From: Methylobacterium sp. Leaf465
GTDB lineage: Bacteria; Pseudomonadota; Alphaproteobacteria; Rhizobiales; Beijerinckiaceae
Direction of reading: 5' to 3'
DNA length: 64,000 nucleotides
NCBI RefSeq assembly: GCF_001424705.1
Contig: NZ_LMRA01000012.1
Location: 514,887 to 578,886 of the forward strand
Part shown: positions 53,379 through 61,979 of the stretch, one piece after another
Numbering within the stretch: the stretch's first letter is position 1
How the letters are laid out: every line of letters starts with the position of its first letter
Notes under the pieces: model-generated
Told to the model about the DNA's origin: nothing
Databases searched by the model: none
The model's input: the letters and a program-made list of their open reading frames with translations, nothing else
Made by a program: the position numbers and the translations under genes

Positions 53379-54695
53379 ATGACCGACTCCCCCTCGACCG
53401 AGACCGCCTCGACCGACGCCCGCCGCGCCCTCCTCCTCCACTGCCTCGACGAGGCCATCGCCGCCGCCCACCCGGCGCGCTGCCTCGTGCCGCACCTGCC
53501 GGCGCCTGGACAGGGCCGCCTCATCATCCTGGGGGCCGGCAAGGCCGGCGGCAGCATGGCGGCGGTGGCGAGCCGGTTCTACCGGGAGGAGCACGGCGTC
53601 GATCCGAGCCGCATCGTCGGCCTGGCGGTCGCCCGCCACGGCTACGGCGAGGAGGCGCCGATGATCCGCATGGTCGAGGCCGGGCATCCGGTGCCGGACC
53701 AGGCCGGCATCGACGCCACCATCGACACCCTGAAGATCGCCGCCGATGCGGGGCCGGACGACGACGTGCTGGTGCTGCTCTCCGGCGGCGGCTCGGCCAA
53801 CTGGATCGCCCCGGCCGGGGAGCTGACCCTCACGGAGAAGCAGGCCATCACCAAGGCCCTGCTGCGCTCTGGTGCGCCGATCAACGAGATCAACTGCGTG
53901 CGCAAGCACCTCTCGCGGATCAAGGGCGGCCGCCTCGCCATGATGGCGCGCAACGCCCGCTCGATCCTGACGCTGGCGGTCTCCGACGTGCCCCACGACG
54001 ACCCGGCAGTGATCGCCTCCGGCCCCACCGTGCCGGATCCGACGACCCTGGCCGATGCCCGCGCGATCTGCGAGCGCCGCGGCATCCCCCTGCCCGAGAC
54101 CGCCAAGGCGTTGCTGAACGATCCCGCCAACGAGACCCCGAAGGCCGGCGACCCCGCCTTCGCCCGGGCCGAGTACCGCATCATCGCCCGGCCCATCGAC
54201 GCCCTGGAGGCGGCCGCCGCCGCCGCCGCCGCGGCCGGCTACGAGCCCGTGATGCTCGGGCCCGACCTCGAGGGCGAGGCCCGCGAGGTCGCCGCCGAGC
54301 ATGCCCGCATGGCCCTCGACCTCGCGGGCGCCGGCCGCAAGGTCGCGCTCATCTCGGGCGGTGAGCTCACGGTGACGATCCGCGGCGAGGGCCATGGCGG
54401 CCCGAACCAGGAATACGCCCTGGCGCTGGCGCTCGCGCTGGAGGGCGCGCCCGGCATCCTCGGCATCGCCGCCGACACCGACGGCACCGACGGCGGCCGT
54501 GGCGAGGCCACCGACCCGGCCGGCGGCCTGGTCGACCCGACCACGCTGGCGCGCGCCCGCGCCGCCGGGCTCGATCCCGCCGCGATGCTGGCCGACAACG
54601 ATTCGACGAAGTTCTTCGCCACCATCGGCGACCTCGTTCAGCCGGGTCCGACACGCACCAATGTCAACGATTGCCGCATCATCCTCGTCGGCTAG
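53379..54695 (+). CDS. gckA: Glycerate 2-kinase (GckA family, DUF4147)
   Basis: 438 residues. MOFRL/DUF4147-type glycerate kinase: ILGAGKAGGSMAAVA, LLSGGGSANWIAP, RKHLSRIKGGRLA, VSDVPHDDPAVIASGPT and HGGPNQEYALALALAL are all present. It phosphorylates D-glycerate to 2-phosphoglycerate. In Methylobacterium this is an essential serine-cycle step for growth on methanol. pyk lies about 5 kb downstream on the same strand; the accessory block in between may be a later insertion. ATG 53379 is the start with homology. Confidence 0.93.
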   Translation: MTDSPSTETASTDARRALLLHCLDEAIAAAHPARCLVPHLPAPGQGRLIILGAGKAGGSMAAVASRFYREEHGVDPSRIVGLAVARHGYGEEAPMIRMVEAGHPVPDQAGIDATIDTLKIAADAGPDDDVLVLLSGGGSANWIAPAGELTLTEKQAITKALLRSGAPINEINCVRKHLSRIKGGRLAMMARNARSILTLAVSDVPHDDPAVIASGPTVPDPTTLADARAICERRGIPLPETAKALLNDPANETPKAGDPAFARAEYRIIARPIDALEAAAAAAAAAGYEPVMLGPDLEGEAREVAAEHARMALDLAGAGRKVALISGGELTVTIRGEGHGGPNQEYALALALALEGAPGILGIAADTDGTDGGRGEATDPAGGLVDPTTLARARAAGLDPAAMLADNDSTKFFATIGDLVQPGPTRTNVNDCRIILVG

Positions 54696-54750
54696 GGCGT
54701 TCGCGCGCCTGATGGGACGCACGCGTTTCCAGTCCCGATTAACGCGCGTT

Positions 54751-54876
54751 CCCCTCTCCCCTTCGCGGGAGAGGGTGGCCCGCGAAGGGGGTCGGGTGAG
54801 GAGAGCGCCTGACTCGGAGGGGGCGCCCTCTCTCCCGCCTGCCCCGCAGGCACCCTCCCCCGCCGAGGGGAGAGGG
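54751..54876. repeat. REP-like inverted repeat element
   Basis: CCCTCTCCC at 54752-54760 with GGGAGAGGG at 54768-54776, followed by a second, reversed copy (CCTCTCTCCC at about 54827-54836, GGGGAGAGGG at 54867-54876). Such paired CCCTCTCCC/GGGAGAGGG elements are frequent intergenic repeats in alphaproteobacterial genomes and can act as transcription-end hairpins. Confidence 0.75.
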
Positions 54877-54981
54877 ACGAACCCGTGCCTGGACCGGCGC
54901 TCGTCGGAAATGGATCCCACCGCGCCGAACGTCTCGCCTGACCGGAGCGGGAGCCCTGTTCGGCTCGATGCCCGAGCTCCG

Positions 54982-55437
54982 ATGGACCGCCCCCGGCGTG
55001 TCGGCAGCGCGCAGCGGGCCTTCGCGGGCGCGTCCCTCCTGGCCGTCACGCTGCTCCCGGTGCCCGCCCGGGCCGACCTGCGCATGTGCAACCAGACCGC
55101 CAGCAAGGTCGGCATCGCGCTGGGCTACCGCGATCCGCAGGGCTGGGTGACGGAGGGCTGGTGGGACGTGGCGCCGAAGGTCTGCGAGACGCTCCTGAAG
55201 GGCTCCCTCGCGGCGCGGTTCTACTACGTCTATGCGGTGGACTACACGCGCGGCGGCGAGTGGAACGGCCGCTCGCTGATGTGCACCAAGGACCGCGAGT
55301 TCACGATCCGCGGCGTCGAGGACTGCCTCGCCCGCGGCCTCGACCGCAACGGCTTCTACGAGGTCGATACCGGCGAGCAGAAGAGCTGGACGATCCAGCT
55401 CACCGACCCGAACCAGCCGGTGGCGCCGACGCCCTGA
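54982..55437 (+). CDS. DUF1036 exported protein
   Basis: 151 residues from ATG 54982, which gives a clear signal peptide (RRVGSAQRAFAGASLLAVTL to ARA); ATG 54910 would add 24 residues ahead of it. DUF1036 signatures: LRMCNQTASKVGIALGYRD, GWVTEGWWDVAP, CETLLKGSL, FYYVYAVDY and the CTKDREFTI/EDCLARG cysteines. Periplasmic, function unknown. Commonly beside pyk in Rhizobiales; here pyk is 4 kb away. Confidence 0.9.
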   Translation: MDRPRRVGSAQRAFAGASLLAVTLLPVPARADLRMCNQTASKVGIALGYRDPQGWVTEGWWDVAPKVCETLLKGSLAARFYYVYAVDYTRGGEWNGRSLMCTKDREFTIRGVEDCLARGLDRNGFYEVDTGEQKSWTIQLTDPNQPVAPTP

Positions 55438-55754
55438 GGCGTGGCGGGGGTTCGGCTGTGGCGGGTTCCGGTCTCACGCTGGAGATCCGGTTCGTCTCGG
55501 GGGGTATGGCCTTTTTTCCAAGCCTCCTGCTGCTGGTTCGGCTGGGATCGACAGCGAGCGGCGACTTTGGGGGCCATGAGCGGACGGTCCGTCTTCGACC
55601 CACCCCAGTTGTACGGGCCCGCGTCGGTGCTTCCTGAAAGCGGTGATTCGCCGGACGTCCGGCTGCTTCGGTGCGGGGTCGTCAGCAGACCCTGGCCTTT
55701 CCCCTTGAAGCGGACGTTCCGCCTCTGACCCAACAGTCGATGTCGACTGCGCAG
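55438..55754. other. Intergenic stretch without recognised features
   Basis: 317 bp between the DUF1036 gene and the convergent XRE regulator gene. Open frames here have no ribosome site and the composition of chance frames. It marks the left edge of the accessory block. Confidence 0.5.
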
Positions 55755-56609
55755 CTACCGTGACGGGCCTGCGGGGATGCTCTCACCGGACCGGGCATCG
55801 ACCAGCCTGCGGATCTGCTCCCTGACGGACGGCGTGGTGGGGTTGTAGACGATCAGGCCGAGATCGGGGCGACCGTCGACGGCGAAGGACGAATATTCCA
55901 GCTCGATGGCGCCGAGGATCGGGTGCTTCAGCCGCTTCGTCCCCTCACCGTGATGGTGCACATCGTTCTCGCGCCACAGCGACGCGAAGTCCTCGCTCGT
56001 CCGGCACAGTTCCTCGACCAGCGCGCCGACCTCGGACGCCGCGCCGGCGCGGGCGGCGTCCGCACGGAACGCTCCGACCACGTACCGGGCCACGCTGTCC
56101 CAGTCGTGCTGGATCGCGCGCACATGGCTGGAGCCGAACATGCGGCGCAGGATGTTGCGCTCGCCCGGCGGGACCGTGTCCCAGTCCGTCAGCACGACGG
56201 CAGCCGCCTGGTTCCACGCGACGACGTCCCAGGTGGCGGTCTTGATCAGCGCCGGGCTGGTCTCCAGCGTGTCGAGCAGCCGCTGCAGCCGGGGCGTGAT
56301 CCCTTTGGCGGCCGCGTAGCGGACCTCCGGCGGGCGTCCGAGGCCGAGCATGAACAGGTGCTCGCGCTCGGCATCGGTCAACATCAGCCCCGCGGCGATG
56401 CGGTTCAGCACGTCCGCGGAGGGCGCGCCGCCGCGGCCCTGCTCAAGCCACGTGTACCACGTCGCACTGATGTTCGAGCGCTGGGCGACCTCTTCCCGGC
56501 GCAGGCCCGGCGTCCGCCTGCGGCCCGCGAACCCGAAGGAGGACGGGTCCAGCTTTGACCGACGGTCCCGCAGATAGGCGCCGAGGGGGTTCTCCGAGCC
56601 GGCCGGCAT
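55755..56609 (-). CDS. XRE family regulator with MmyB-like ligand-binding domain
   Basis: 284 residues. N-terminal Cro/CI helix-turn-helix (about 8-80: LGAYLRDRRSKL, RTPGLRREEVAQRSNIS, WYTWLEQGRG), then the MmyB-type PAS-like domain (about 105-275: ALIKTATWDVVAWNQAA and LKHPILGAIELEYSSF). Regulators of this class are usually divergent from, and repress, a short-chain dehydrogenase or redox gene, exactly the arrangement here. The MmyB domain is reported to bind fatty-acid-like ligands in some members. Confidence 0.93.
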   Translation of the reverse strand: MPAGSENPLGAYLRDRRSKLDPSSFGFAGRRRTPGLRREEVAQRSNISATWYTWLEQGRGGAPSADVLNRIAAGLMLTDAEREHLFMLGLGRPPEVRYAAAKGITPRLQRLLDTLETSPALIKTATWDVVAWNQAAAVVLTDWDTVPPGERNILRRMFGSSHVRAIQHDWDSVARYVVGAFRADAARAGAASEVGALVEELCRTSEDFASLWRENDVHHHGEGTKRLKHPILGAIELEYSSFAVDGRPDLGLIVYNPTTPSVREQIRRLVDARSGESIPAGPSR

Positions 56610-56636
56610 GGCGATCCTGTGAGCAATTATACCCTG

Positions 56637-56650
56637 ATACGGTCACGTAT
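56637..56650. promoter_or_regulatory. Palindromic operator between the XRE and SDR genes
   Basis: Perfect dyad ATACG-GTCA-CGTAT in the 99-bp divergent gap, within a low-GC stretch; a likely site for the adjacent XRE regulator, acting on both promoters. Confidence 0.65.
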
Positions 56651-56708
56651 TTTATGGTGTCGGGCGCTGCGGGAAAGAGGGTCTCCCTCATGACGCGGAC
56701 GAACACAC

Positions 56709-57611
56709 ATGCGCGTATTTCTCACTGGCGCCACCGGCTTCATCGGCTCGGCGCTCATCCCGGAACTCGTCGCCGCCGGGCATCAGGTCATCGGGCTGAC
56801 ACGGTCCGAGGCAGGTGCGGCGGCGCTGCGGACGGCGGGGGTCGAGCCGCATCGGGGCGACCTCACGGACTCGGACAGCCTGCGCGAGGGAGCCGCCCGG
56901 GCCGACGGCGTGATCCATGCCGCGTTCGATCATGACGACTTCTCGGACTTCGTGGCCAACTGCGAGAAGGACCGGCGGGCCATCGAGGCCCTCGGTTCTG
57001 CGCTCAAGGGCTCGGACCGGCCCCTGCTCATCACGTCCGGCGTGGCGATGGGCTGCCCGGCGCCCGGCCGTCCGGCCACCGAGGACGTCTTCGACCTGGA
57101 CCACCCGAACCCCCGGGTCGCCTCCGAACGGGCGGGTGCGGCGTTGCTGGACGCGGGCGTCAACGTGTCGGTGATGCGGCTCCCGCAGGTGCACGACACC
57201 GTTAAGCAGGGACTCGTGACCTACCTCGTCGCCCATGCCCGGGCCAAGGGCGTCTCCGCCTATGTCGGGGACGGCGCGAACCGCTGGGCGGCGGGGCCGA
57301 GGCGCGACGTCGCCCGCCTCTACGTGATGGCCCTGGAGCGTGCCGAGGCGGGGGCCCGGTACCATGCCGTCTCCGAGGAGGGCGTCCCGCTCCGGGCCAT
57401 CGCGGAAGCCGTCGGCCGGGGCCTGGGCGTCCCGGCGGTCTCCGTGGCGCCCGACGCGGCCGCCGCGCATTTCGGATGGCTGGCGGGGTTCGTCGGGGCC
57501 GACATGACGGCGTCGAGCGCACTGACGCGGTCCCGCCTGGGCTGGCAGCCGAACGGCAGGGGCCTCATCGCCGACCTCGACGCGATGGATGACGCCCGCG
57601 GGACGGCGTGA
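56709..57611 (+). CDS. SDR family NAD(P)-dependent oxidoreductase (atypical/epimerase type)
   Basis: 300 residues. Nucleotide-binding GATGFIG at residues 7-13, DGVIHAAFDHDD in the central strand and a LLITSGVAMG strand; the canonical YxxxK is not evident (the expected region reads NPRVASERAG). That places it with atypical SDRs that may reduce quinones or sense NAD(P)H. It is controlled probably by the divergent XRE regulator. Substrate unknown. Confidence 0.9.
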   Translation: MRVFLTGATGFIGSALIPELVAAGHQVIGLTRSEAGAAALRTAGVEPHRGDLTDSDSLREGAARADGVIHAAFDHDDFSDFVANCEKDRRAIEALGSALKGSDRPLLITSGVAMGCPAPGRPATEDVFDLDHPNPRVASERAGAALLDAGVNVSVMRLPQVHDTVKQGLVTYLVAHARAKGVSAYVGDGANRWAAGPRRDVARLYVMALERAEAGARYHAVSEEGVPLRAIAEAVGRGLGVPAVSVAPDAAAAHFGWLAGFVGADMTASSALTRSRLGWQPNGRGLIADLDAMDDARGTA

Positions 57612-57670
57612 ACCACTCCCGTCCGCCCGTACCGTCCGCGACGGTCGGGCGTCCGGATTGCGCGCTCCGG

Positions 57671-58042
57671 CTATGGCCGCGCGACGGTGTGCGGCGTGAT
57701 CGTGTAGCCGAATGGGTCACGGAACGCGAAGTAGCGGCCGAACGGCCCGTCCTTGGGCGGGAAGACGATCGTCGTGCCCCGCTGGGCAAGGTGATCGTGC
57801 AGGGCGTCGGCGTCGTCGCAGCCGAACCAGATGGCGATGCCCCGGCCGAGGTCTTCCGCGTCTCCCAGGTCGATCATGGGCGTGCGGACGGCGAACGGGA
57901 TGGGCTTGGTGTCGAACACCACGGCGCCGGGCGGGCTTTGGGCGGCCGCCTTCAACCCGACGACGTCCGTGTAGAAGGCCCGCGCGGCCTCGATGTCGAC
58001 GACCTGGATACCGATGAAATCCGGTCCGATCAGATGGGGCAC
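57671..58042 (-). CDS. VOC family protein (glyoxalase/bleomycin-resistance fold)
   Basis: 123 residues, one VOC module pair: IGIQVVDIEAARAFYTDVVG at the start, ADALHDHLAQRG and the closing FRDPFGYTITPH. The first metal-ligand position reads FIGIQVV (Gln instead of His), so it may not be a classical metal enzyme. It is divergent from a MarR gene that probably controls it. Confidence 0.88.
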   Translation of the reverse strand: MPHLIGPDFIGIQVVDIEAARAFYTDVVGLKAAAQSPPGAVVFDTKPIPFAVRTPMIDLGDAEDLGRGIAIWFGCDDADALHDHLAQRGTTIVFPPKDGPFGRYFAFRDPFGYTITPHTVARP

Positions 58043-58091
58043 GATGGGTCTTCCCTAAGCCGACGCTCGACGCTATTGTCAGGGCCCTGAT

Positions 58092-58113
58092 ACATATAAG
58101 GGCACTGATATGT
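58092..58113. promoter_or_regulatory. Palindromic operator between the VOC and MarR genes
   Basis: ACATAT (58092-58097) and ATATGT (58108-58113) form an inverted repeat with a 10-base spacer, and CTGATA occurs on each side as a direct repeat. It lies just before the MarR start, so autoregulation is likely. Confidence 0.6.
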
Positions 58114-58559
58114 CAAGTGAGGCCGCCGTGTCCGGCATGGGTGATCCGTACGAGACCGTCGGGTTCGCCTTGAAGCAGGCCCAGCACGCGCTCCGCGTCC
58201 GTCTGGACGCCGAGCTTCGTGAAATCGGGCTGACCATGCCGCAATACGCGGTCCTCGCCTGCCTTCAGGGCAAGCCGGGCGCGTCGAACGCCACGCTCGC
58301 GAGGACCGCCTTCGTCACCCCGCAGACGATGCAGGCGATCCTCGTCGCGCTTGAGCGCAACGGCTTCATCGTGCGGACGGCCCACCCCGAGCACGGGCGC
58401 GTTCTGAAGACCGAACTGACGGCGTCGGGTCGTGGCATCTTGGACAGGGCTTCCGGGATCGTGGCCGATACGGAATTTCGCATCCGGACTGCCGTGGCGC
58501 CCCTCGACCCCCGTATCGTCACCGCGACGCTGCTCCGGATCGCGGAAGCGCTTCGTTAG
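58110..58559 (+). CDS. MarR family transcriptional regulator
   Basis: 149 residues from ATG 58110 (the start lies within the operator-like dyad). Winged-helix core: LRVRLDAELREIGLTMPQYA, ATLARTAFVTPQTMQAILVALERNGF, and the wing RTAHPEHGRVLKTELTASG. MarR proteins repress neighbouring detoxification or efflux genes and are released by phenolic or oxidising ligands. It is divergent from the VOC gene. Confidence 0.93.
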   Translation: MSSEAAVSGMGDPYETVGFALKQAQHALRVRLDAELREIGLTMPQYAVLACLQGKPGASNATLARTAFVTPQTMQAILVALERNGFIVRTAHPEHGRVLKTELTASGRGILDRASGIVADTEFRIRTAVAPLDPRIVTATLLRIAEALR

Positions 58560-59504
58560 GCGGCGCACTTCCGCGCAGGTCGAACGTCCGGTCCAGCTGT
58601 CCCACGTGTCGAAGCAGACCGGCGGAGAGCGACCGATTCCAGCCTGAGGTTCTGACTCTACCCATTGCCATGAAGCCGACTTTTCCGGGGCGCAGCGGGT
58701 TGAGACGAGCCCAAGCGTCGGCCCATGACAGTGCCCATCCGGGAAGGGTCCGTTGAGTCGCAGGACACGACTCGGTCGCTCCCACCCCGGTACGGGCCGC
58801 CATCAGGCTGGCCACCGACGGTATCGCGACAAGCGTCCGCCATCGATCACGGCCAGGAGGCCGCACGAAGTTCTTGACAATATTCCTATTGTATGCTCTT
58901 TTGCCGTCACTCGCCTCCCCCGATGGGAGGCCCGCTGGCGGACCGGGTCGGCGGGTTTGGGAGGAGGAGACGGCGCCCGCGTCGATGGCCCGGTTTCGCC
59001 ATCGCCCCGGGCGGCACCGCGCGACGCAAGGTGTTCCGGATGGAGGGCCGTTTCGGCGGCCCGGCATCTGGGGCATCCCCAGACAACGGACGGCCCGCCC
59101 ACTACGAGGCGGGTCCGGGGCCTTGGGCCATGATCAGCCGGCCGCCGGGGCCGTCGATCCCGCAAGGGATCGGGGCACCGGAGGGGGGCCGCCACAAGCC
59201 GAGTCGCCAACGCCGTAGACAGACGCCGTGACGTGACGGGTTCGGGCCTCCGGGGCCGGGCCCAGGGACGCCGGGGAACCGGCTTTCGTTCTGTTCCCGT
59301 GGTTTCGCGGCGTCCCGCGTCTCCCGCCATGGATCCCCCGCGCCGGAACCGGCGGCGGGGCCGCGCGCGCATGCAGGCAGCGCAGTGCGACGGCGTCCGT
59401 CGGGCGCCGGCACGGTCCGGCGTTCTTGACGCGCCGGCCCCATCGGTGCTTGTGGCCCTTCGCTCAACGCCGGTCGTCCGAAACCGGCGAGGCTGGTATT
59501 GGGG
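58560..59504. other. Long gene-free stretch in the accessory block
   Basis: About 945 bp with no frame supported by ribosome site, composition or homology, between the MarR gene and pyk. It holds a dyad at 58877-58892. The length is unusual for this otherwise dense chromosome and suggests decayed DNA left from an insertion or rearrangement. Confidence 0.5.
58877..58892. promoter_or_regulatory. Perfect AT-rich dyad in the gene-free stretch
   Basis: ACAATA-TTCC-TATTGT, six-base arms with a four-base spacer, directly after TTGA so that TTGACA (58875-58880) overlaps it. It resembles an operator over a -35 element, but no gene is recognised downstream. Confidence 0.45.
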
Positions 59505-60953
59505 ATGGAGACCACAGTGAAACGTTCACGCCGCACGAAGATCATCGCGACCCTGGGCCCGGCCTCCGACACGCCGGAGATGATCGAGAAGCTGTTTCGC
59601 GCCGGCGCGGACGTCTTCCGTCTCAACATGAGCCACTTGCCCCGCGAGAAGCTGCCCGAGAAGATCGAGGTCATCCGCACGATCGAGCGCGAGCTCAAGC
59701 ATCCGATCGCGATCCTCGTCGACCTCCAGGGGCCGAAGCTGCGCGTGGCCGCCTTCGCCGAGGGCGCCGCCATCCTGCAGAACGGCGCCACCTTCGTGCT
59801 CGACAGCGACCCGACGCCCGGCGACGTCTCGCGGGTCTACCTGCCCCACCCGGAGATCCTCTCGGCCCTGGAGCCCGGCCACGTCGTCATCATCGACGAC
59901 GGCAAGCTGCGGCTGACCGTGACCGAGGTGTCCGAGGGCCGCGCCGTGACCCGCGTCGAGATCGGCGGCCGCATCTCGAATCGCAAGGGCGTCTCCCTGC
60001 CCGACACGGTGATTCCCGTCGCCGCCATGACCGAGAAGGACCGGGGCGACCTCGAAGCCGGCCTCGCGGCAGGCGCCGACTGGATCGCCGTCTCCTTCGT
60101 GCAGCGTCCCGAGGACGTGGCCGAGGTGAAGAAGGTCGCGGCCGGCCGGGCGCTGGTGATGGCCAAGATCGAGAAGCCGCAGGCCCTGACCCGCCTGGAG
60201 GAGATCATCGAGATCTCCGACGGCCTGATGGTGGCCCGCGGCGATCTCGGCGTCGAGATGCCGCTCGAGCAGGTGCCCGGCGTGCAGAAGCGCATCACCC
60301 GCGCCTCGCGCCGCATGGGCAAGCCGGTCGTGGTCGCGACCCAGATGCTCGAATCGATGATCACCGCCCCGGTGCCGACCCGCGCCGAGGTCTCCGACGT
60401 CGCCACCGCCGTCTACGAGGGCGCGGATGCGGTGATGCTTTCGGCCGAGAGCGCCTCCGGCACCTTCCCGATCGAGGCCATCTCGATGATGAGCCGGATC
60501 GCCGAGCAGGTGGAGCGGGATGCCCTCTACTGGACCATCCTCACGGCCCAGCGCTCCGAGCCCGACGCCACCGCCTCCGACGCCATCGCGGCGGCGGCGC
60601 ACCAGATGGTCGACGCCCTGAACCTCACGGCCATCATGGCCTGGACGCATTCCGGCTCCACCGCCCTGCGCCTCGCCCGCTCCCGGCCCAACGCGACCAT
60701 CATCGCGCTGACGCCCAAGCGCGAGACGGCGCGCCGCCTCGCCCTGTGCTGGGGCACGCACCCCATCGTCACCAAGGATGCGAGCGACGTGGACGACATG
60801 GCGTTCCGGGCGGCGAAGTTCGCCGTGCGCGAAAACTTCGCCGAGATCGGCGGCCGGATCATCGTGGTGGCCGGCGTGCCGTTCGGGACGCCCGGCGCGA
60901 CGAACCTCGTGCGCATCGCCTTCGTCACCCGCGAGCACGCGGCGAAGGCCTGA
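59505..60953 (+). CDS. pyk: Pyruvate kinase
   Basis: 482 residues from ATG 59505 (TTG 59499 is an alternative). All signatures are present: RRTKIIATLGPAS, RLNMSHLPREK, LVDLQGPKLRV, the active-site IEKPQALTRLEEI with MVARGDLGVEMP, and the C-terminal allosteric domain with THSGSTALRLARSRP. It converts PEP and ADP to pyruvate and ATP. In serine-cycle methylotrophs it draws on the PEP pool fed by GckA and enolase. Transcription ends near a strong hairpin at 60962-60994. Confidence 0.97.
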   Translation: METTVKRSRRTKIIATLGPASDTPEMIEKLFRAGADVFRLNMSHLPREKLPEKIEVIRTIERELKHPIAILVDLQGPKLRVAAFAEGAAILQNGATFVLDSDPTPGDVSRVYLPHPEILSALEPGHVVIIDDGKLRLTVTEVSEGRAVTRVEIGGRISNRKGVSLPDTVIPVAAMTEKDRGDLEAGLAAGADWIAVSFVQRPEDVAEVKKVAAGRALVMAKIEKPQALTRLEEIIEISDGLMVARGDLGVEMPLEQVPGVQKRITRASRRMGKPVVVATQMLESMITAPVPTRAEVSDVATAVYEGADAVMLSAESASGTFPIEAISMMSRIAEQVERDALYWTILTAQRSEPDATASDAIAAAAHQMVDALNLTAIMAWTHSGSTALRLARSRPNATIIALTPKRETARRLALCWGTHPIVTKDASDVDDMAFRAAKFAVRENFAEIGGRIIVVAGVPFGTPGATNLVRIAFVTREHAAKA

Positions 60954-60961
60954 CCCGGCCG

Positions 60962-60994
60962 GAGGCGCGCCGGGCTCCGGGCCCGACGCGCCTC
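60962..60994. terminator. Bidirectional hairpin between pyk and the hydrolase gene
   Basis: GAGGCGCG (60962-60969) pairs with CGCGCCTC (60987-60994), with a further GC stem inside. No T tract; it sits exactly between the convergent stops and overlaps the hydrolase stop. Confidence 0.45.
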
Positions 60995-61973
60995 AGGGAG
61001 CGGGCAGCGATTCGGCGAGGCGCACGACCTCGTCGACCACGGCCTGCGTGGCGACGACGTGGACCATGTGGCCGATCCCGGGCAGGACCACGAGGCGGGC
61101 CCCCGGGATCAGGCGTGCGAGCGGCTTGGCGTGCCGGTCCGCCGGGACGATGCCGTCGCGGTCGCCCGTGATGATGACGGTCGGCGCGGTGATGCGGTCG
61201 TAGGCGGCGCTCTGGCGCGTCAGGGCCTCCGGCAGCGCCATCAGGTCCTGGACGTTGGCGAGCATCGTGGCCGGACGCAGGACCAGGGCGGCCCGGCTCG
61301 CCTCCAGGTAGCCGGCCGGGGCCTCCTGGGGCCGGAACACCGACCGGCCCGCCGGCGCCAGGTAGTAGAGCCCGATCGGCGTCGCCACCGTCCGGCTGAG
61401 GAGCCAGGTCACCGGCGGGACCAGGGCCAGCCGGTAATACCAGGGGATCGGTCCGAGCGCGGGCAGCGGCATCACCGCCGGCGCGAGGAGGACGAGGCCC
61501 GCGACCCGATCGGGATGATCCAGGGCGAGCGCGGTCGCCAGGGCACCGGCCCAGGAATGGCCGACGATGAGGGCGGGCCCGACACCGAGGTTCGCCAGGG
61601 CCTCGGCGATCGCCGCGGCCTGGGCCTTCGGCGTCGCCATGGCGCCGCCGGTCAGGCGGTCGCTCCAGCCGAAGCCCGGCCGGTCGAGGGCGACGACGCG
61701 GAACCCCTCCGCGGCGAGGCGGCGGCCGAGATCCGCCATCGGGTCGGCCGCGTTGGCCGAGGCCCCGTGCAGCAGGACGACCGTACCCCGGCCGGACGGG
61801 TTCGGACCGGCCTGGATCGTGCCGATGCGCCCGCCGGTCACCGACGCGAACGGTCCGGCCGGGGGATAGCGCGCGTCGATCCGCGCCGCGATCAGCAGGG
61901 TGACGCCCGCGGCGACGAGCGCGAGGACGACGCCGCCAGCCAGGAGGCCGGCGATCAGCTTGAGCAGGAGCAT
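60993..61973 (-). CDS. Membrane-anchored alpha/beta hydrolase
   Basis: 326 residues. One N-terminal membrane segment (about 3-30, LLKLIAGLLAGGVVLALVAA), then a hydrolase fold. The oxyanion loop is VVLLHGASANAADPM, with the nucleophile Ser in IVGHSWAGALA, Asp in ITGDRDGIVPADRH and His in PGIGHMVHVVA. The domain likely faces the periplasm or stays at the inner membrane. Substrate unknown. It is followed on the same strand side by the TPR gene only 6 bp upstream, so the two may form an operon (rpmJ is separate). Confidence 0.88.
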   Translation of the reverse strand: MLLLKLIAGLLAGGVVLALVAAGVTLLIAARIDARYPPAGPFASVTGGRIGTIQAGPNPSGRGTVVLLHGASANAADPMADLGRRLAAEGFRVVALDRPGFGWSDRLTGGAMATPKAQAAAIAEALANLGVGPALIVGHSWAGALATALALDHPDRVAGLVLLAPAVMPLPALGPIPWYYRLALVPPVTWLLSRTVATPIGLYYLAPAGRSVFRPQEAPAGYLEASRAALVLRPATMLANVQDLMALPEALTRQSAAYDRITAPTVIITGDRDGIVPADRHAKPLARLIPGARLVVLPGIGHMVHVVATQAVVDEVVRLAESLPAP

Positions 61974-61979
61974 GATCGG

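Noticed and set aside
55441..55728. 95-codon frame after the DUF1036 gene
   Set aside because: No ribosome site, no hydrophobic or domain pattern, and composition typical of chance frames.
58893..59231. 112-codon frame after the AT-rich dyad at 58877
   Set aside because: No Shine-Dalgarno and Pro/Gly/Arg-rich low-information sequence; not credible as a gene despite the promoter-like element upstream.
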